Source: Aliiroseovarius sp. PrR006
GTDB taxonomy: Bacteria > Pseudomonadota > Alphaproteobacteria > Rhodobacterales > Rhodobacteraceae
Assembly (NCBI RefSeq): GCF_010500215.1
Contig: NZ_JAAGOY010000004.1
Location: 1,178,001-1,242,000 of the forward strand
Length of the DNA stretch: 64,000 nucleotides
Direction: 5' to 3'
Shown here: in pieces, positions 25,788 through 34,680 of the stretch
How positions within the stretch are numbered: the first letter of the stretch is position 1
Layout of the letters: each line of letters begins with the position of its first letter
Program-made: the position numbers and the translations under genes
Notes under the pieces: generated by a model
Databases searched by the model: none
Told to the model about the DNA's origin: nothing
What the model saw: the letters and a program-made list of their open reading frames with translations, nothing else

Positions 25788-26648
25788 TCAGTTGGCCGAG
25801 GCGACCTGAATTGCCGGCATGGTGGTCACGTCGCCTGCATATTCTTCGATCGCGCCTTTCAGCCATGCTTCATATTCGGCTTCGGTCACGGCTTTCACAG
25901 TGATCGGCATGTAAGCGTGGTCTTTGCCGCACAGTTCCGAACACTGACCGAAGTAAATGCCTTCCTTGCCGGGCTCAACTTCGAACCACAGCTCGGCCAA
26001 ACGACCGGGGACGGCGTCCTGCTTCACGCCAAAGGCGGGAATGGTCCAGGAATGGATCACGTCGGCAGCGGTTACCTGCATCACGACCTTCTTGCCGGTG
26101 GGCACGACAACAGCGGTGTCGGTGGCCAGCAGATAGTCGCTCTTGTCATAACCATTGTCTTCAAGCTCGTCCTTGGCCAGCATGAAGCTGTCGAAACCGA
26201 ACTCGTGCTCGGGATACTCGTAGCCCCAGTACCACTGATAGCCGGTCACCTTGATCACAACGTCACCTTTGGGGATGACCTGCTGCTGGAACAGAACCGG
26301 CAACGAGAAGGCACCGATGAAAACCAGGATCACAACGGGGATCAGGGTCCATGCGATCTCAATCGGGGTGTGGTGCGAGAAGGTCGCGGGCTCGGGGTTG
26401 GCGCGGCGGTTGTGGCGAACGATCACCCACAGCAGCAGCGCGGTTACGAACAGCGAGATGGCGATGATGATCACGTTGATCAGACCGTCCAGCCACTGTG
26501 CGCTTTCAGCGATGTTGGTTGCTGCAGGTTGGAACCCGATTGCACCGTCGACCGGTTTACCGATCACTTCGAGGTTTTCCTGAGCCGAGGCGATACCCGC
26601 CGTCATCATAGCCGTTGCAGTGGCGAAAAGGCTGCTGAAACGCATCAT
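25788..26648 (-). CDS. ctaC: Cytochrome c oxidase subunit II
   Basis: Carries the CuA electron-entry site of the aa3 oxidase. Starting at ATG 26648 the product has 286 residues: a signal peptide (cleaved after GIASA), two helices (about residues 50-75 and 95-115), then a periplasmic cupredoxin domain. The CuA ligands are seen in [14 protein letters not shown] and the upstream [11 protein letters not shown] histidine; the aromatic patch is [10 protein letters not shown]. The frame runs further up to 26762 but that part is not family-like. Subunit I (ctaD) is absent from the window, as is common in Rhodobacterales. Confidence 0.96.
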   Translation of the reverse strand: MMRFSSLFATATAMMTAGIASAQENLEVIGKPVDGAIGFQPAATNIAESAQWLDGLINVIIIAISLFVTALLLWVIVRHNRRANPEPATFSHHTPIEIAWTLIPVVILVFIGAFSLPVLFQQQVIPKGDVVIKVTGYQWYWGYEYPEHEFGFDSFMLAKDELEDNGYDKSDYLLATDTAVVVPTGKKVVMQVTAADVIHSWTIPAFGVKQDAVPGRLAELWFEVEPGKEGIYFGQCSELCGKDHAYMPITVKAVTEAEYEAWLKGAIEEYAGDVTTMPAIQVASAN

Positions 26649-26854
26649 ATTCGTCTTTCTCTTCCCTGTGCCGCGCGGCCCGACACCGGTGATTTCCGGT
26701 TCAAGCTGCTGCGCGCTCATGCCTCTCCCGCACACGGGGCGCGGGAATCCCTTGTTTCTCATTGGTGTGAAACCATATTAGAAAGCTGGGAACAAGGAAA
26801 AACCTTCTCAAGTTAACGAACAACGTCGCGTTTAGCGCAAACTAAAGGCCCCCT

Positions 26855-28279
26855 ATGACCGACACCACCGCATTTCGCCCGTTCGAGACCCTGATTGGTC
26901 AGGATGAGGCCTCGAGGATTCTGGCGCAGACGACACACGGGGCCGATGATGGCGAATTGTTTCTGGAACGGATGCGGTCCGAGGCCTTGGTCTTTGATGA
27001 CGGACGCCTGCGCAATGCCAGCTATGACGCGTCCGAGGGCTTTGGCCTGCGCGCCGTGAATGGCGAGACCACTGGCTACGCCCACTCGACCGAGATCAGC
27101 GAAGCAGCACTGAAACGTGCCGCGTCCACGGTCGCTTTGGCCGTGGGTGATGGCGGCGGCACTTGGGCTGATGCTCCTGCCCGCACCAATCGCAAGCTTT
27201 ATACAGATGCCGACCCGATGGCCGATGCGGGCTTTGGCCTGAAGGTCGAGACATTGCGCGAGATCGACGCCTTCACCCGCGACCTTGATTCGCGGGTTGT
27301 TCAGGTCTCGGCGACCATCGCGGCCTCCTTGCAGGAGGTGCATATCCTGCGCCCAGACGGCCAGCTGGTCTCGGACACGCGCCCGATGACACGTCTGAAC
27401 GTGTCTGTAATCGTCGAGAAAGACGGGCGTCGCGAAAGCGGATCCTCTGGCGGTGGCGGACGCGCAGGCCTGACCGGGCTAATGGACCCGCAACACTGGC
27501 AAAGCACCGCGCGCGAGGCGCTTCGCATCGCATTGGTGAACCTCGACGCGGTGCCTGCCCCTGCGGGCGTGATGGACGTGGTGCTGGGCAATGGCTGGCC
27601 CGGCATCCTGCTGCACGAAGCGGTGGGCCACGGGTTGGAGGGCGACTTCAACCGCAAAGGCACCTCAGCTTTCTCTGGACTTGTGGGCCAACAGGTAGCA
27701 GCCAAAGGGGTAACCGTCGTGGATGACGGCACCCTGCCCGACCGCCGCGGTTCGATCAGCGTGGATGACGAAGGCACGCCCTCGGGCCGGACCACCCTGA
27801 TCGAAGACGGCGTGCTGGTCGGCTATATGCAGGACCGCCAGAATGCACGCTTGATGGGCGTACCCGCCACCGGTAACGGTCGGCGCCAAAGCTATGCACA
27901 CGCGCCCATGCCGCGCATGACCAACACCATTATGGAGGGCGGAGACGCCACTCCAGAAGAGGTGCTGGGCGAGCTGAAAGACGGCATCTATGCAGTCGGG
28001 TTCGGTGGCGGTCAGGTGGACATCACAAACGGCAAGTTCGTATTCAGCTGCACTGAGGCCTACCGCGTTGAAGGCGGCAAAGTCGGCGCGCCGGTGAAAG
28101 GTGCCACCCTGATCGGAGACGGCCCACAGGCGATGAAGCAAATCCGCGCAATTGGAAATGACATGGCGCTGGATCCCGGCGTGGGCACTTGCGGCAAGGC
28201 CGGGCAATCGGTCCCGGTTGGTGTTGGGCAGCCATCGCTGTTGATCGGTGGACTGACGGTTGGGGGCTCTGCGGCGTAA
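26855..28279 (+). CDS. tldD: TldD-family metalloprotease
   Basis: A 474-residue protein of the TldD/PmbA family, a zinc protease that acts with TldE in peptide maturation and in letting CcdA/gyrase-poison systems act. Zinc motif HEAVGHGLEGD (His254, His258) and the conserved C-terminal GTCGKAGQSVPVGVGQPSLLIGGLTVGG are present. AAAGG precedes ATG 26855. Divergent from ctaC. TldE/PmbA is not in the window. Confidence 0.94.
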   Translation: MTDTTAFRPFETLIGQDEASRILAQTTHGADDGELFLERMRSEALVFDDGRLRNASYDASEGFGLRAVNGETTGYAHSTEISEAALKRAASTVALAVGDGGGTWADAPARTNRKLYTDADPMADAGFGLKVETLREIDAFTRDLDSRVVQVSATIAASLQEVHILRPDGQLVSDTRPMTRLNVSVIVEKDGRRESGSSGGGGRAGLTGLMDPQHWQSTAREALRIALVNLDAVPAPAGVMDVVLGNGWPGILLHEAVGHGLEGDFNRKGTSAFSGLVGQQVAAKGVTVVDDGTLPDRRGSISVDDEGTPSGRTTLIEDGVLVGYMQDRQNARLMGVPATGNGRRQSYAHAPMPRMTNTIMEGGDATPEEVLGELKDGIYAVGFGGGQVDITNGKFVFSCTEAYRVEGGKVGAPVKGATLIGDGPQAMKQIRAIGNDMALDPGVGTCGKAGQSVPVGVGQPSLLIGGLTVGGSAA

Positions 28280-28375
28280 CGACTCTGACCGCGGGTGGAT
28301 CCTTTGTTTTAAAGCGATTCACCCGCCGTTAACCAATTTCCCTGCATGCTGATCCGGCAAAAGACGGAATCACGT

Positions 28376-29557
28376 ATGACCAAGGACCTTTTCCAACCTC
28401 TTCACCCCATTCCCTCACCCAGGACAGAGGATGAGGCCTTCGCGTGGATCCGTCTTTTGCGCTCGCGCCGTGTCGGCGTATCAACCTTTTTCAGACTTCT
28501 AAATGAACATGGCTCGGCCGAGGCGGCGCTGGACGCCCTGCCCGAAGTCGCCAAGGCCGCGGGCGTGAAAGACTATGCCCCCTGCCCCGAACATGTGGCC
28601 GAAGACGAATATCGCCGGGCACAGATGGCAGGGGCCAAGATGATCTGTTGGGGCAGCGACGCCTATCCGGCGCTGTTATCCGAGATATCGGACCCGCCCC
28701 CATTTTTCTGGGCGATGGGCGACGAGGCCTTGCTGCGTAGCCCCGTCGTCGCGCTGATTGGTGCACGCAATGCCTCATCTATTGGGACACGCATGGCCCG
28801 CAAACTGGCGTGCGAACTGGGCGAAGCTGGGTTCACCGTGATCTCGGGTCTCGCGCGCGGGATCGATACCGTCGCCCATGAAGCGGCGCTGAAATCTGGC
28901 AAAACCATTGCCGTGATGGCAGGCGGCGTGGATGTAATCTACCCCAAGGAAAACACCGATCTGGCCGAAGACATTGCCCGCGACGGGTTGCGCATCTCGG
29001 AAATGCCGCCGGGTGTGACACCGCAAGCGCGGCACTTCCCGCGCCGCAACAGGCTGATCTCGGGGCTGGCCCGCGCCGTGGTGGTGGTCGAGGCCGCCGC
29101 GAAATCCGGGTCGCTTCTGACCGCACGCAACGCGTTGGATCAAGGGCGCGATGTATTAGCGGTTCCGGGGCACCCGTTCGACGCCCGCGCCTATGGCTGT
29201 AACATGCTAATCCGCGATGGCGCGGCATTGGTCCGCAACGCGGCAGACGTCATTGAGGCCATCGGCCCCGCAACAACTGTCACGCCGTCTGACGCGAAAT
29301 CGCACGCAAATGACGCTTCCGCTACCGCAGAACAGTCCGGAACTCGTGACAAAAGGACATTGGCAGAAACCGCCAAACTACACGGCCAGATCCTGTCCAG
29401 ACTGGGATCGTGCCCGTTGGCCGAGGATCAGTTGATCCGGGACATTGGCCAGTCACATGGTCTGGGCTCGCAACAGATTTTGCCCGAGCTGGTAAATCTT
29501 GAGCTGGAAGGGCGCATCACGCGCCAAGCAGGGGGGCTTCTAACGAAGTCTTCGTAG
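28376..29557 (+). CDS. dprA: DNA-processing protein DprA
   Basis: Binds incoming single-stranded DNA and loads RecA during natural transformation. The 393-residue protein (from ATG 28376; an in-frame ATG at 28346 has no better ribosome site) has an N-terminal helical domain, then the Rossmann-like DprA core (about residues 115-290) with VALIGARNASSIGTRMARKLACELGEAGFTVISGLARGID, FPRRNRLISGLARAVVVVEAAAKSGSL and VPGHPFDARAYGCN. A C-terminal winged helix (about 335-390) follows. Stands after tldD with a 96-base gap. Confidence 0.96.
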   Translation: MTKDLFQPLHPIPSPRTEDEAFAWIRLLRSRRVGVSTFFRLLNEHGSAEAALDALPEVAKAAGVKDYAPCPEHVAEDEYRRAQMAGAKMICWGSDAYPALLSEISDPPPFFWAMGDEALLRSPVVALIGARNASSIGTRMARKLACELGEAGFTVISGLARGIDTVAHEAALKSGKTIAVMAGGVDVIYPKENTDLAEDIARDGLRISEMPPGVTPQARHFPRRNRLISGLARAVVVVEAAAKSGSLLTARNALDQGRDVLAVPGHPFDARAYGCNMLIRDGAALVRNAADVIEAIGPATTVTPSDAKSHANDASATAEQSGTRDKRTLAETAKLHGQILSRLGSCPLAEDQLIRDIGQSHGLGSQQILPELVNLELEGRITRQAGGLLTKSS

Positions 29558-29570
29558 CCAATTGTGACTT

Positions 29571-29591
29571 TTGGTAATATTATTTTACCAA
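29571..29591. promoter_or_regulatory. Inverted repeat upstream of pyruvate carboxylase
   Basis: TTGGTAA, 7 bases, TTACCAA: a perfect 7-bp inverted repeat in an AT-rich island 100 bases before pyc. No T tract follows, so it is more likely an operator than a terminator. Confidence 0.5.
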
Positions 29592-29694
29592 TTTAGCGCT
29601 AAACCTTACCCAATCGTTACAAAAACTATTGCGCTGCAATGCGGCACGCCCTACGACTCCTGCAATTCCATGAACGGGACAAGGGGGACCACTG

Positions 29695-32600
29695 ATGCGC
29701 GACTTTCAGAAAATCCTGATCGCCAACCGGGGCGAGATTGCAATCCGCGTGATGCGGGCTGCGAACGAGATGGGCAAGAAGACCGTTGCGGTCTATGCCG
29801 AAGAAGACAAGCTGGGCCTGCACCGCTTCAAAGCGGACGAGGCCTATCGGATCGGCGAAGGCATGGGCCCTGTGGCCGCCTATCTGTCGATTGACGAGAT
29901 CATCCGCGTTGCCAAGGAAAGCGGTGCGGATGCGATCCACCCGGGCTATGGCCTTCTGTCCGAGAACCCGGATTTCGTAGACGCCTGTGCGGCAAACGGC
30001 ATCACCTTCATTGGCCCCAAGGCCGCAACCATGCGTGCGTTGGGCGACAAGGCCTCGGCCCGCAAAGTGGCCATTGAAGCCGGCGTGCCCGTCATCCCTG
30101 CTACTGAGGTGTTGGGCGATGACATGGCTGCGATCAAGAAAGAAGCCGCCGAGGTCGGGTATCCCTTGATGCTGAAAGCCTCGTGGGGCGGCGGCGGGCG
30201 GGGTATGCGCCCGATCTTCGGTGAAGACGAAGTTGAAGAGAAAGTCTTGGAAGGCCGCCGCGAAGCCGAAGCTGCTTTCGGCAATGGCGAAGGCTATCTG
30301 GAAAAGATGATCACCCGCGCCCGTCACGTCGAGGTGCAGATCTTGGGCGACAGCCACGGCAATATCTATCACCTTTATGAACGCGACTGTTCGGTCCAAC
30401 GCCGCAACCAGAAAGTGGTTGAACGCGCGCCCGCGCCGTACCTGTCGGAAGCCCAGCGTGAGGAACTCTGCGAACTTGGCCGCAAGATTTGTAGCCACGT
30501 GAACTATGAATGCGCGGGCACGGTCGAGTTCCTAATGGATATGGAAAGCGGCAAGTTCTACTTCATCGAGGTGAACCCCCGCGTACAGGTGGAACACACC
30601 GTCACCGAGGAAGTCACCGGCATCGACATCGTGCAGGCACAGATCCTGATCGCTGAAGGCAAATCGCTGTCCGAGGCCACCGGCAAAGCCAGCCAGTACG
30701 ACATCCGCCTGAACGGCCACGCGCTGCAGACCCGCGTGACCACGGAAGACCCGCAGAACAACTTCATTCCGGATTACGGCCGCATCACGGCCTATCGTTC
30801 GGCCACAGGCATGGGCATTCGTCTGGATGGCGGCACGGCTTACGCGGGCGGCGTCATCACGCGCTACTACGACAGCCTGCTGACCAAAGTGACGGCCTGG
30901 GCGCAGACGCCGGAAAAGGCGATTGCCCGCATGGACCGCGCGCTGCGGGAATTCCGTGTGCGCGGTGTGTCAACGAACATTGCCTTCGTCGAAAACCTGC
31001 TGAAGCACCCGACCTTCCTGAACAATCAGTACACGACCAAGTTCATCGACGAGACGCCTGAGCTGTTCAAGTTCTCGAAACGTCGCGACCGCGGCACCAA
31101 GGTGCTGACATATATCGCGGACATCACCGTGAACGGGCACCCGGAAACGGCAGACCGCCCGGCCCCGCCCGCCGATCTGAAAGCGCCGAAGCCGCCTGCG
31201 CTGCGCGCGGATCCGGCTGCTGGCACGCGCACTCTGCTTGAGGCCGAAGGCCCGCAGGCGGTTGCCGATTGGATGAAGGCGCAAAAGCAGCTGCTGATCA
31301 CCGACACCACCATGCGTGACGGGCACCAGTCGCTTCTGGCAACCCGCATGCGCTCGATCGACATGATCAAGGTGGCACCGGCCTACGCCGCAAACCTGCC
31401 AAGCTTGTTCTCGGTCGAATGCTGGGGCGGTGCGACCTTCGACGTGGCGTATCGCTTCTTGCAGGAATGCCCATGGCAGCGCCTGCGCGACCTACGCACC
31501 GCGATGCCGAATGTGATGACGCAGATGCTGCTGCGTGCGTCGAACGGGGTTGGCTATACGAACTATCCTGACAACGTGGTGCAAGAATTTGTGCGTCAGG
31601 CAGCGGTGTCTGGCGTTGATGTGTTCCGCGTGTTCGACTCGCTCAACTGGGTGGAAAACATGCGCGTCGCGATGGACGCTGTGGTCGACGCAGGCAAGGT
31701 CTGCGAAGGCACGGTTTGCTATACCGGCGACATTCTGAACCCGGATCGCTCGAAATACGACCTGAAATACTATGTCGGCATGGCGAAAGAGCTGGAAGCC
31801 GCAGGCGCACACGTTCTTGGCTTGAAAGACATGGCCGGTCTGTTGAAACCCGCCGCGGCCCGCGTTCTGGTGAAGGCGCTGAAGGAAGAGGTCGGGCTGC
31901 CGATCCACTTCCACACGCACGACACCTCGGGCATTGCAGGCGCGACCATTCTGGCCGCAGCTGACGCGGGCGTAGACGCTGTGGACGCCGCAATGGACGC
32001 ATTCAGTGGCGGAACGTCGCAAGCTTGTCTGGGCTCGGTCGTCGAAGCCTTGCGCAACACCGACCGCGACACTGGCTTGGACATTGGTGCAATCCGCGAA
32101 GTCTCGAACTATTGGGAAGGTGTACGCCACCAGTACACAGCCTTTGAAAGCGGACTGGAGGCTCCGGCATCTGAGGTCTACCTGCACGAGATGCCCGGCG
32201 GTCAGTTCACCAACCTGAAGGCGCAGGCGCGCTCGCTTGGGCTGGAAGAGAAATGGCCGGACGTGGCGCAAAGCTATGCAGACGTGAACCAGATGTTTGG
32301 CGACATCGTGAAGGTTACTCCGTCGTCCAAGGTTGTGGGTGACATGGCCCTGATGATGGTCAGCCAAGGCCTGACCCGCGACGAGGTCGAGGATCCCAAG
32401 ACCGATGTAGCCTTCCCGGATTCGGTGGTCGACATGATGCGCGGCAATCTGGGCCAACCGCCCGGTGGCTTCCCCAAGTCGATCATCAAGAAGGTGCTGA
32501 AGGACGAGAAGCCCAATCTGGAGCGTCCCGGCAAGCATCTGGAACCGGTGGATCTTGAAGGCGCCCGCGCCGAGCTGTCGAAAGAGCTGGAAGGCTTTAA

Positions 32601-33135
32601 GGTCGATGACGAGGATCTGAACGGCTACCTGATGTATCCCAAGGTCTTCCTGGATTACATGGGGCGTCACCGCCTGTACGGCCCTGTCCGCACCCTACCG
32701 ACCAAGACCTTCTTCTATGGCATGGAGCCGGGGGAAGAGATCTCGGCCGAGATCGATCCGGGCAAGACGCTTGAAATCCGTCTGCAAGCATTGGGCGAAA
32801 CCGACGAGAACGGCGAAGTGAAGGTGTTCTTCGAACTGAACGGTCAGCCGCGTACAATCCGCGTGCCGAACCGTCTGGTGAAGTCGTCGACCGAAGCGCG
32901 CCCCAAGGCTGCCGACGGCAACCCGAACCATGTGGGTGCCCCGATGCCGGGCGTTGTTGCCTCGGTTGCCGTGGCTGCGGGTCAGCAGGTGCACGAAGGT
33001 GATCTGCTGCTGACGATCGAGGCCATGAAGATGGAAACCGGGATCCACGCAGAACGCGATGCGGTCGTCAAAGCCCTGCACGTGCAGGCGGGCGGCCAGA
33101 TCGACGCAAAGGACCTGCTGGTCGAGCTGGAATAA
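29695..33135 (+). CDS. pyc: Pyruvate carboxylase
   Basis: Biotin enzyme that carboxylates pyruvate to oxaloacetate, the main anaplerotic step in many roseobacters. The 1146-residue single-chain form has an N-terminal biotin carboxylase/ATP-grasp part (about residues 1-455; FQKILIANRGEIAIRVMRAANEMG, MLKASWGGGGRGM, FIEVNPRVQVEHTVTEE), a carboxyltransferase barrel (about 535-800; TTMRDGHQSLLATRMR and ECWGGATFDVAYRFL), the PYC/OADA domain, and a C-terminal biotinyl domain with EAMKMETG (Lys1112). AGGGGG precedes ATG 29695. Single gene with its own terminator. Confidence 0.98.
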   Translation: MRDFQKILIANRGEIAIRVMRAANEMGKKTVAVYAEEDKLGLHRFKADEAYRIGEGMGPVAAYLSIDEIIRVAKESGADAIHPGYGLLSENPDFVDACAANGITFIGPKAATMRALGDKASARKVAIEAGVPVIPATEVLGDDMAAIKKEAAEVGYPLMLKASWGGGGRGMRPIFGEDEVEEKVLEGRREAEAAFGNGEGYLEKMITRARHVEVQILGDSHGNIYHLYERDCSVQRRNQKVVERAPAPYLSEAQREELCELGRKICSHVNYECAGTVEFLMDMESGKFYFIEVNPRVQVEHTVTEEVTGIDIVQAQILIAEGKSLSEATGKASQYDIRLNGHALQTRVTTEDPQNNFIPDYGRITAYRSATGMGIRLDGGTAYAGGVITRYYDSLLTKVTAWAQTPEKAIARMDRALREFRVRGVSTNIAFVENLLKHPTFLNNQYTTKFIDETPELFKFSKRRDRGTKVLTYIADITVNGHPETADRPAPPADLKAPKPPALRADPAAGTRTLLEAEGPQAVADWMKAQKQLLITDTTMRDGHQSLLATRMRSIDMIKVAPAYAANLPSLFSVECWGGATFDVAYRFLQECPWQRLRDLRTAMPNVMTQMLLRASNGVGYTNYPDNVVQEFVRQAAVSGVDVFRVFDSLNWVENMRVAMDAVVDAGKVCEGTVCYTGDILNPDRSKYDLKYYVGMAKELEAAGAHVLGLKDMAGLLKPAAARVLVKALKEEVGLPIHFHTHDTSGIAGATILAAADAGVDAVDAAMDAFSGGTSQACLGSVVEALRNTDRDTGLDIGAIREVSNYWEGVRHQYTAFESGLEAPASEVYLHEMPGGQFTNLKAQARSLGLEEKWPDVAQSYADVNQMFGDIVKVTPSSKVVGDMALMMVSQGLTRDEVEDPKTDVAFPDSVVDMMRGNLGQPPGGFPKSIIKKVLKDEKPNLERPGKHLEPVDLEGARAELSKELEGFKVDDEDLNGYLMYPKVFLDYMGRHRLYGPVRTLPTKTFFYGMEPGEEISAEIDPGKTLEIRLQALGETDENGEVKVFFELNGQPRTIRVPNRLVKSSTEARPKAADGNPNHVGAPMPGVVASVAVAAGQQVHEGDLLLTIEAMKMETGIHAERDAVVKALHVQAGGQIDAKDLLVELE

Positions 33136-33155
33136 CAGACACGATCAAAAACAAG

Positions 33156-33191
33156 AAAACGGCCGTCCAAAGGGCGGCCGTTTTTCTTTTT
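33156..33191 (+). terminator. Intrinsic terminator of pyc
   Basis: 9-bp stem (33160-33168 with 33172-33180, one G-T pair), AAA loop, preceded by an A tract and followed by TTTTTCTTTTT. Confidence 0.95.
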
Positions 33192-33222
33192 GAGGCGCTT
33201 AACCGTTGACCTAACCGCCGGC

Positions 33223-33552
33223 TTAAAAGGCGCTCTCACGACTTTGTCGCGCCTTGATCTGGCAGTGATTGTGATGGTGATGCGCGTCGCGGTGGTTTTC
33301 GTCATGACATTTCGGACAAAGGGCGACCGGCGTCAGGACGCGCTCACCGCCCCCCAAGCGGGCCATGAATTCATCACCGCAGACCTCAAGGCTTTCGCCA
33401 CGGGCTGCAAGTTCTGCGGACGTCACGCCGCAGCATTCACACTGCTTTAACGACAACGCCTCACGGCGTTCTCGCTCGGTTACCACCTTTTGATAGTTGC
33501 AAGCTTCTAGTTTCAAAACACACCCTCCCCAGGATGATTCTGAGCCCCACAC
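33223..33552 (-). CDS. Small Cys/His-rich, possibly HNH-like, protein
   Basis: A 109-residue protein with two zinc-type knuckles, CECC near residue 38 and CPKCHDENH near 80, and a His-rich tail (HRDAHHHHNHCQ). Spacing resembles HNH/zinc-ribbon proteins, but a catalytic His-containing segment before the second knuckle is not apparent, so nuclease activity is doubtful. GTG 33552 has a full AAGGAGG five bases upstream, a strong reason to accept the gene. It is convergent with pyc. Confidence 0.68.
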   Translation of the reverse strand: MWGSESSWGGCVLKLEACNYQKVVTERERREALSLKQCECCGVTSAELAARGESLEVCGDEFMARLGGGERVLTPVALCPKCHDENHRDAHHHHNHCQIKARQSRESAF

Positions 33553-33677
33553 TCATTCCTCCTTATTATATAAGCAAGAATCGTGCGTTTTTTAGGTCAA
33601 TTCTTTGTGTGTACTAAGATGCGCCCCCGCACTTCCCTGTTCCCAGCAAAAAAAACTGGAAATTCTCGCTTTTCCCC

Positions 33678-33706
33678 TTGCAGCCCGCGCCCGTATTTCT
33701 TATTCC
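33678..33706 (+). promoter_or_regulatory. Promoter of the tRNA-Gly pair
   Basis: TTGCAG (33678-33683), a 17-base spacer, TATTCC (33701-33706), ending 17 bases before the first tRNA-Gly. Confidence 0.55.
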
Positions 33707-33723
33707 ACGCCTCACCGAAGGAA

Positions 33724-33798
33724 GCGGGCGTAGCTCAGGGGTAGAGCATAACCTTGCCAAGGTTAGGGTCGGGCGTTCGAATCGCCTCGCCCGCTCCA
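33724..33798 (+). tRNA. tRNA-Gly (GCC), copy 1
   Basis: Full cloverleaf: acceptor GCGGGCG/CGCCCGC, D arm GCTC...GAGC, anticodon loop with GCC, T arm GGGCG-TTCGAAT-CGCCT (one mismatch tolerated), discriminator T and encoded CCA. 75 bases. Confidence 0.98.
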
Positions 33799-33841
33799 AT
33801 CGGAACCCAGTCTGGCAACCCACCAGACACTGCCATAGGAA

Positions 33842-33916
33842 GCGGGCGTAGCTCAGGGGTAGAGCATAACCTTGCCAAGGTTAGGGTCGGGCGTTCGAAT
33901 CGCCTCGCCCGCTCCA
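33842..33916 (+). tRNA. tRNA-Gly (GCC), copy 2
   Basis: Identical in sequence to the copy at 33724, separated by 43 bases, so the two are a tandem duplication probably made as one transcript. CCA encoded. Confidence 0.98.
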
Positions 33917-34021
33917 AATGGACCAGATCCCAAAATCGATGGATAGACACAAGACGCAACGTTTGATGCGTCTGCTTATGCGTGTATCGCGCGCCTGTCA
34001 GAATTGGCGTGCGCCAAAAAG

Positions 34022-34050
34022 TAAGGGGACGCGCATTGCGCATCCCCTTA
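34022..34050 (+). other. Hairpin downstream of the tRNA-Gly pair
   Basis: TAAGGGGA / TCCCCTTA (8 bp) encloses GCGC-ATT-GCGC. It could end the tRNA transcript or the XRE transcript, but no T tract follows on either side. Confidence 0.5.
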
Positions 34051-34088
34051 TCCCCAGTTCATCCTTCCCCTCAGAGGACGGTGTGGGT

Positions 34089-34451
34089 TCAGGCGCTTAA
34101 AGATTGGCGCCCGGCAAGTTCGTGAATCATTGATTGGATCTGCGCACGGATCTTTTCATCCGTGATCGAGGACAATGCCTGCGCCGCCTTGGCGGTCCGC
34201 TCGTCCAGGGCTTCGCGTTGCGGCACACCCGCACGCGGCAGTCCTTCGAAGAAGTAGGCAGGCTCGACATCAAGCAGCTGTGCAATTTCGAACATCTTGC
34301 TGGCCGACACCCGGTTATAACCGGTTTCGTACTTTTGCAGCTGCTGGAACGACAGCCCCAGTTTTTCAGCTACGTTAACTTGCGTCATGCCCCGCAGCAG
34401 GCGCACTTCGCGAATTTTCTTTCCCACATGAACATCTACTGGATGTACCAT
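34089..34451 (-). CDS. XRE-family transcriptional regulator
   Basis: A 120-residue regulator. The start MVHPVDVHVGKKIREVRLLRGMTQVNVAEKLGLSFQQLQKYETGYNRVSASKMFEIAQLL is a Cro/CI-type HTH at about residues 11-65, of a kind with many paralogues in Rhodobacterales. The C-terminal half is short and Ala/Gln-rich. I start at ATG 34451 because the family begins MVHPVDVHVG; the open frame upstream is unlike it. Target unknown. It is divergent from the HTH regulator at 34681 across 229 AT-rich bases. Confidence 0.88.
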   Translation of the reverse strand: MVHPVDVHVGKKIREVRLLRGMTQVNVAEKLGLSFQQLQKYETGYNRVSASKMFEIAQLLDVEPAYFFEGLPRAGVPQREALDERTAKAAQALSSITDEKIRAQIQSMIHELAGRQSLSA

Positions 34452-34680
34452 TTTTTCACCACATAATTGTTTCCCGCTAAGGGAGAATGGCACCAAACGA
34501 TATGAAACCCAACTGGTGAGGTATGAACAATCATGTAACATTTTTAATTGCATGATGGATGATTTATGTTACCAAATCTAATTGAGGCCTTTTTTATAAG
34601 GGCTTTTCGATCAGCCGTTTCGCAGGTCAGGTGAAGTGTTTCACTTGCGTGCACAATGCGTTTACAGCCAAGGAGCAGAG
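34452..34680. other. AT-rich divergent intergenic region
   Basis: Between the XRE gene and the HTH regulator. It is strikingly AT-rich (34540-34600 especially) and must hold both promoters; no reading frame of substance and no clear operator palindrome was found. Confidence 0.55.

Noticed and set aside
23192-26648. Complete aa3 oxidase operon with subunit I
   Set aside because: No ctaD/coxA sequence (long heme-copper subunit I) is present; only subunits II, III and assembly genes.
33565-33570. TATAAT on the minus strand upstream of the Cys/His-rich gene as a -10 box
   Set aside because: It lies directly against the AAGGAGG ribosome site, so a transcript from it would start inside the ribosome site; no -35 at the right distance.
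33724-33916. Repeat pair read as a CRISPR or mobile-element end
   Set aside because: The 75-base repeats fold as complete tRNA-Gly, and only two copies exist.
34022-34050. Rho-independent terminator after the tRNA-Gly pair
   Set aside because: The stem is good but no T tract follows on either strand; kept only as an unassigned hairpin.
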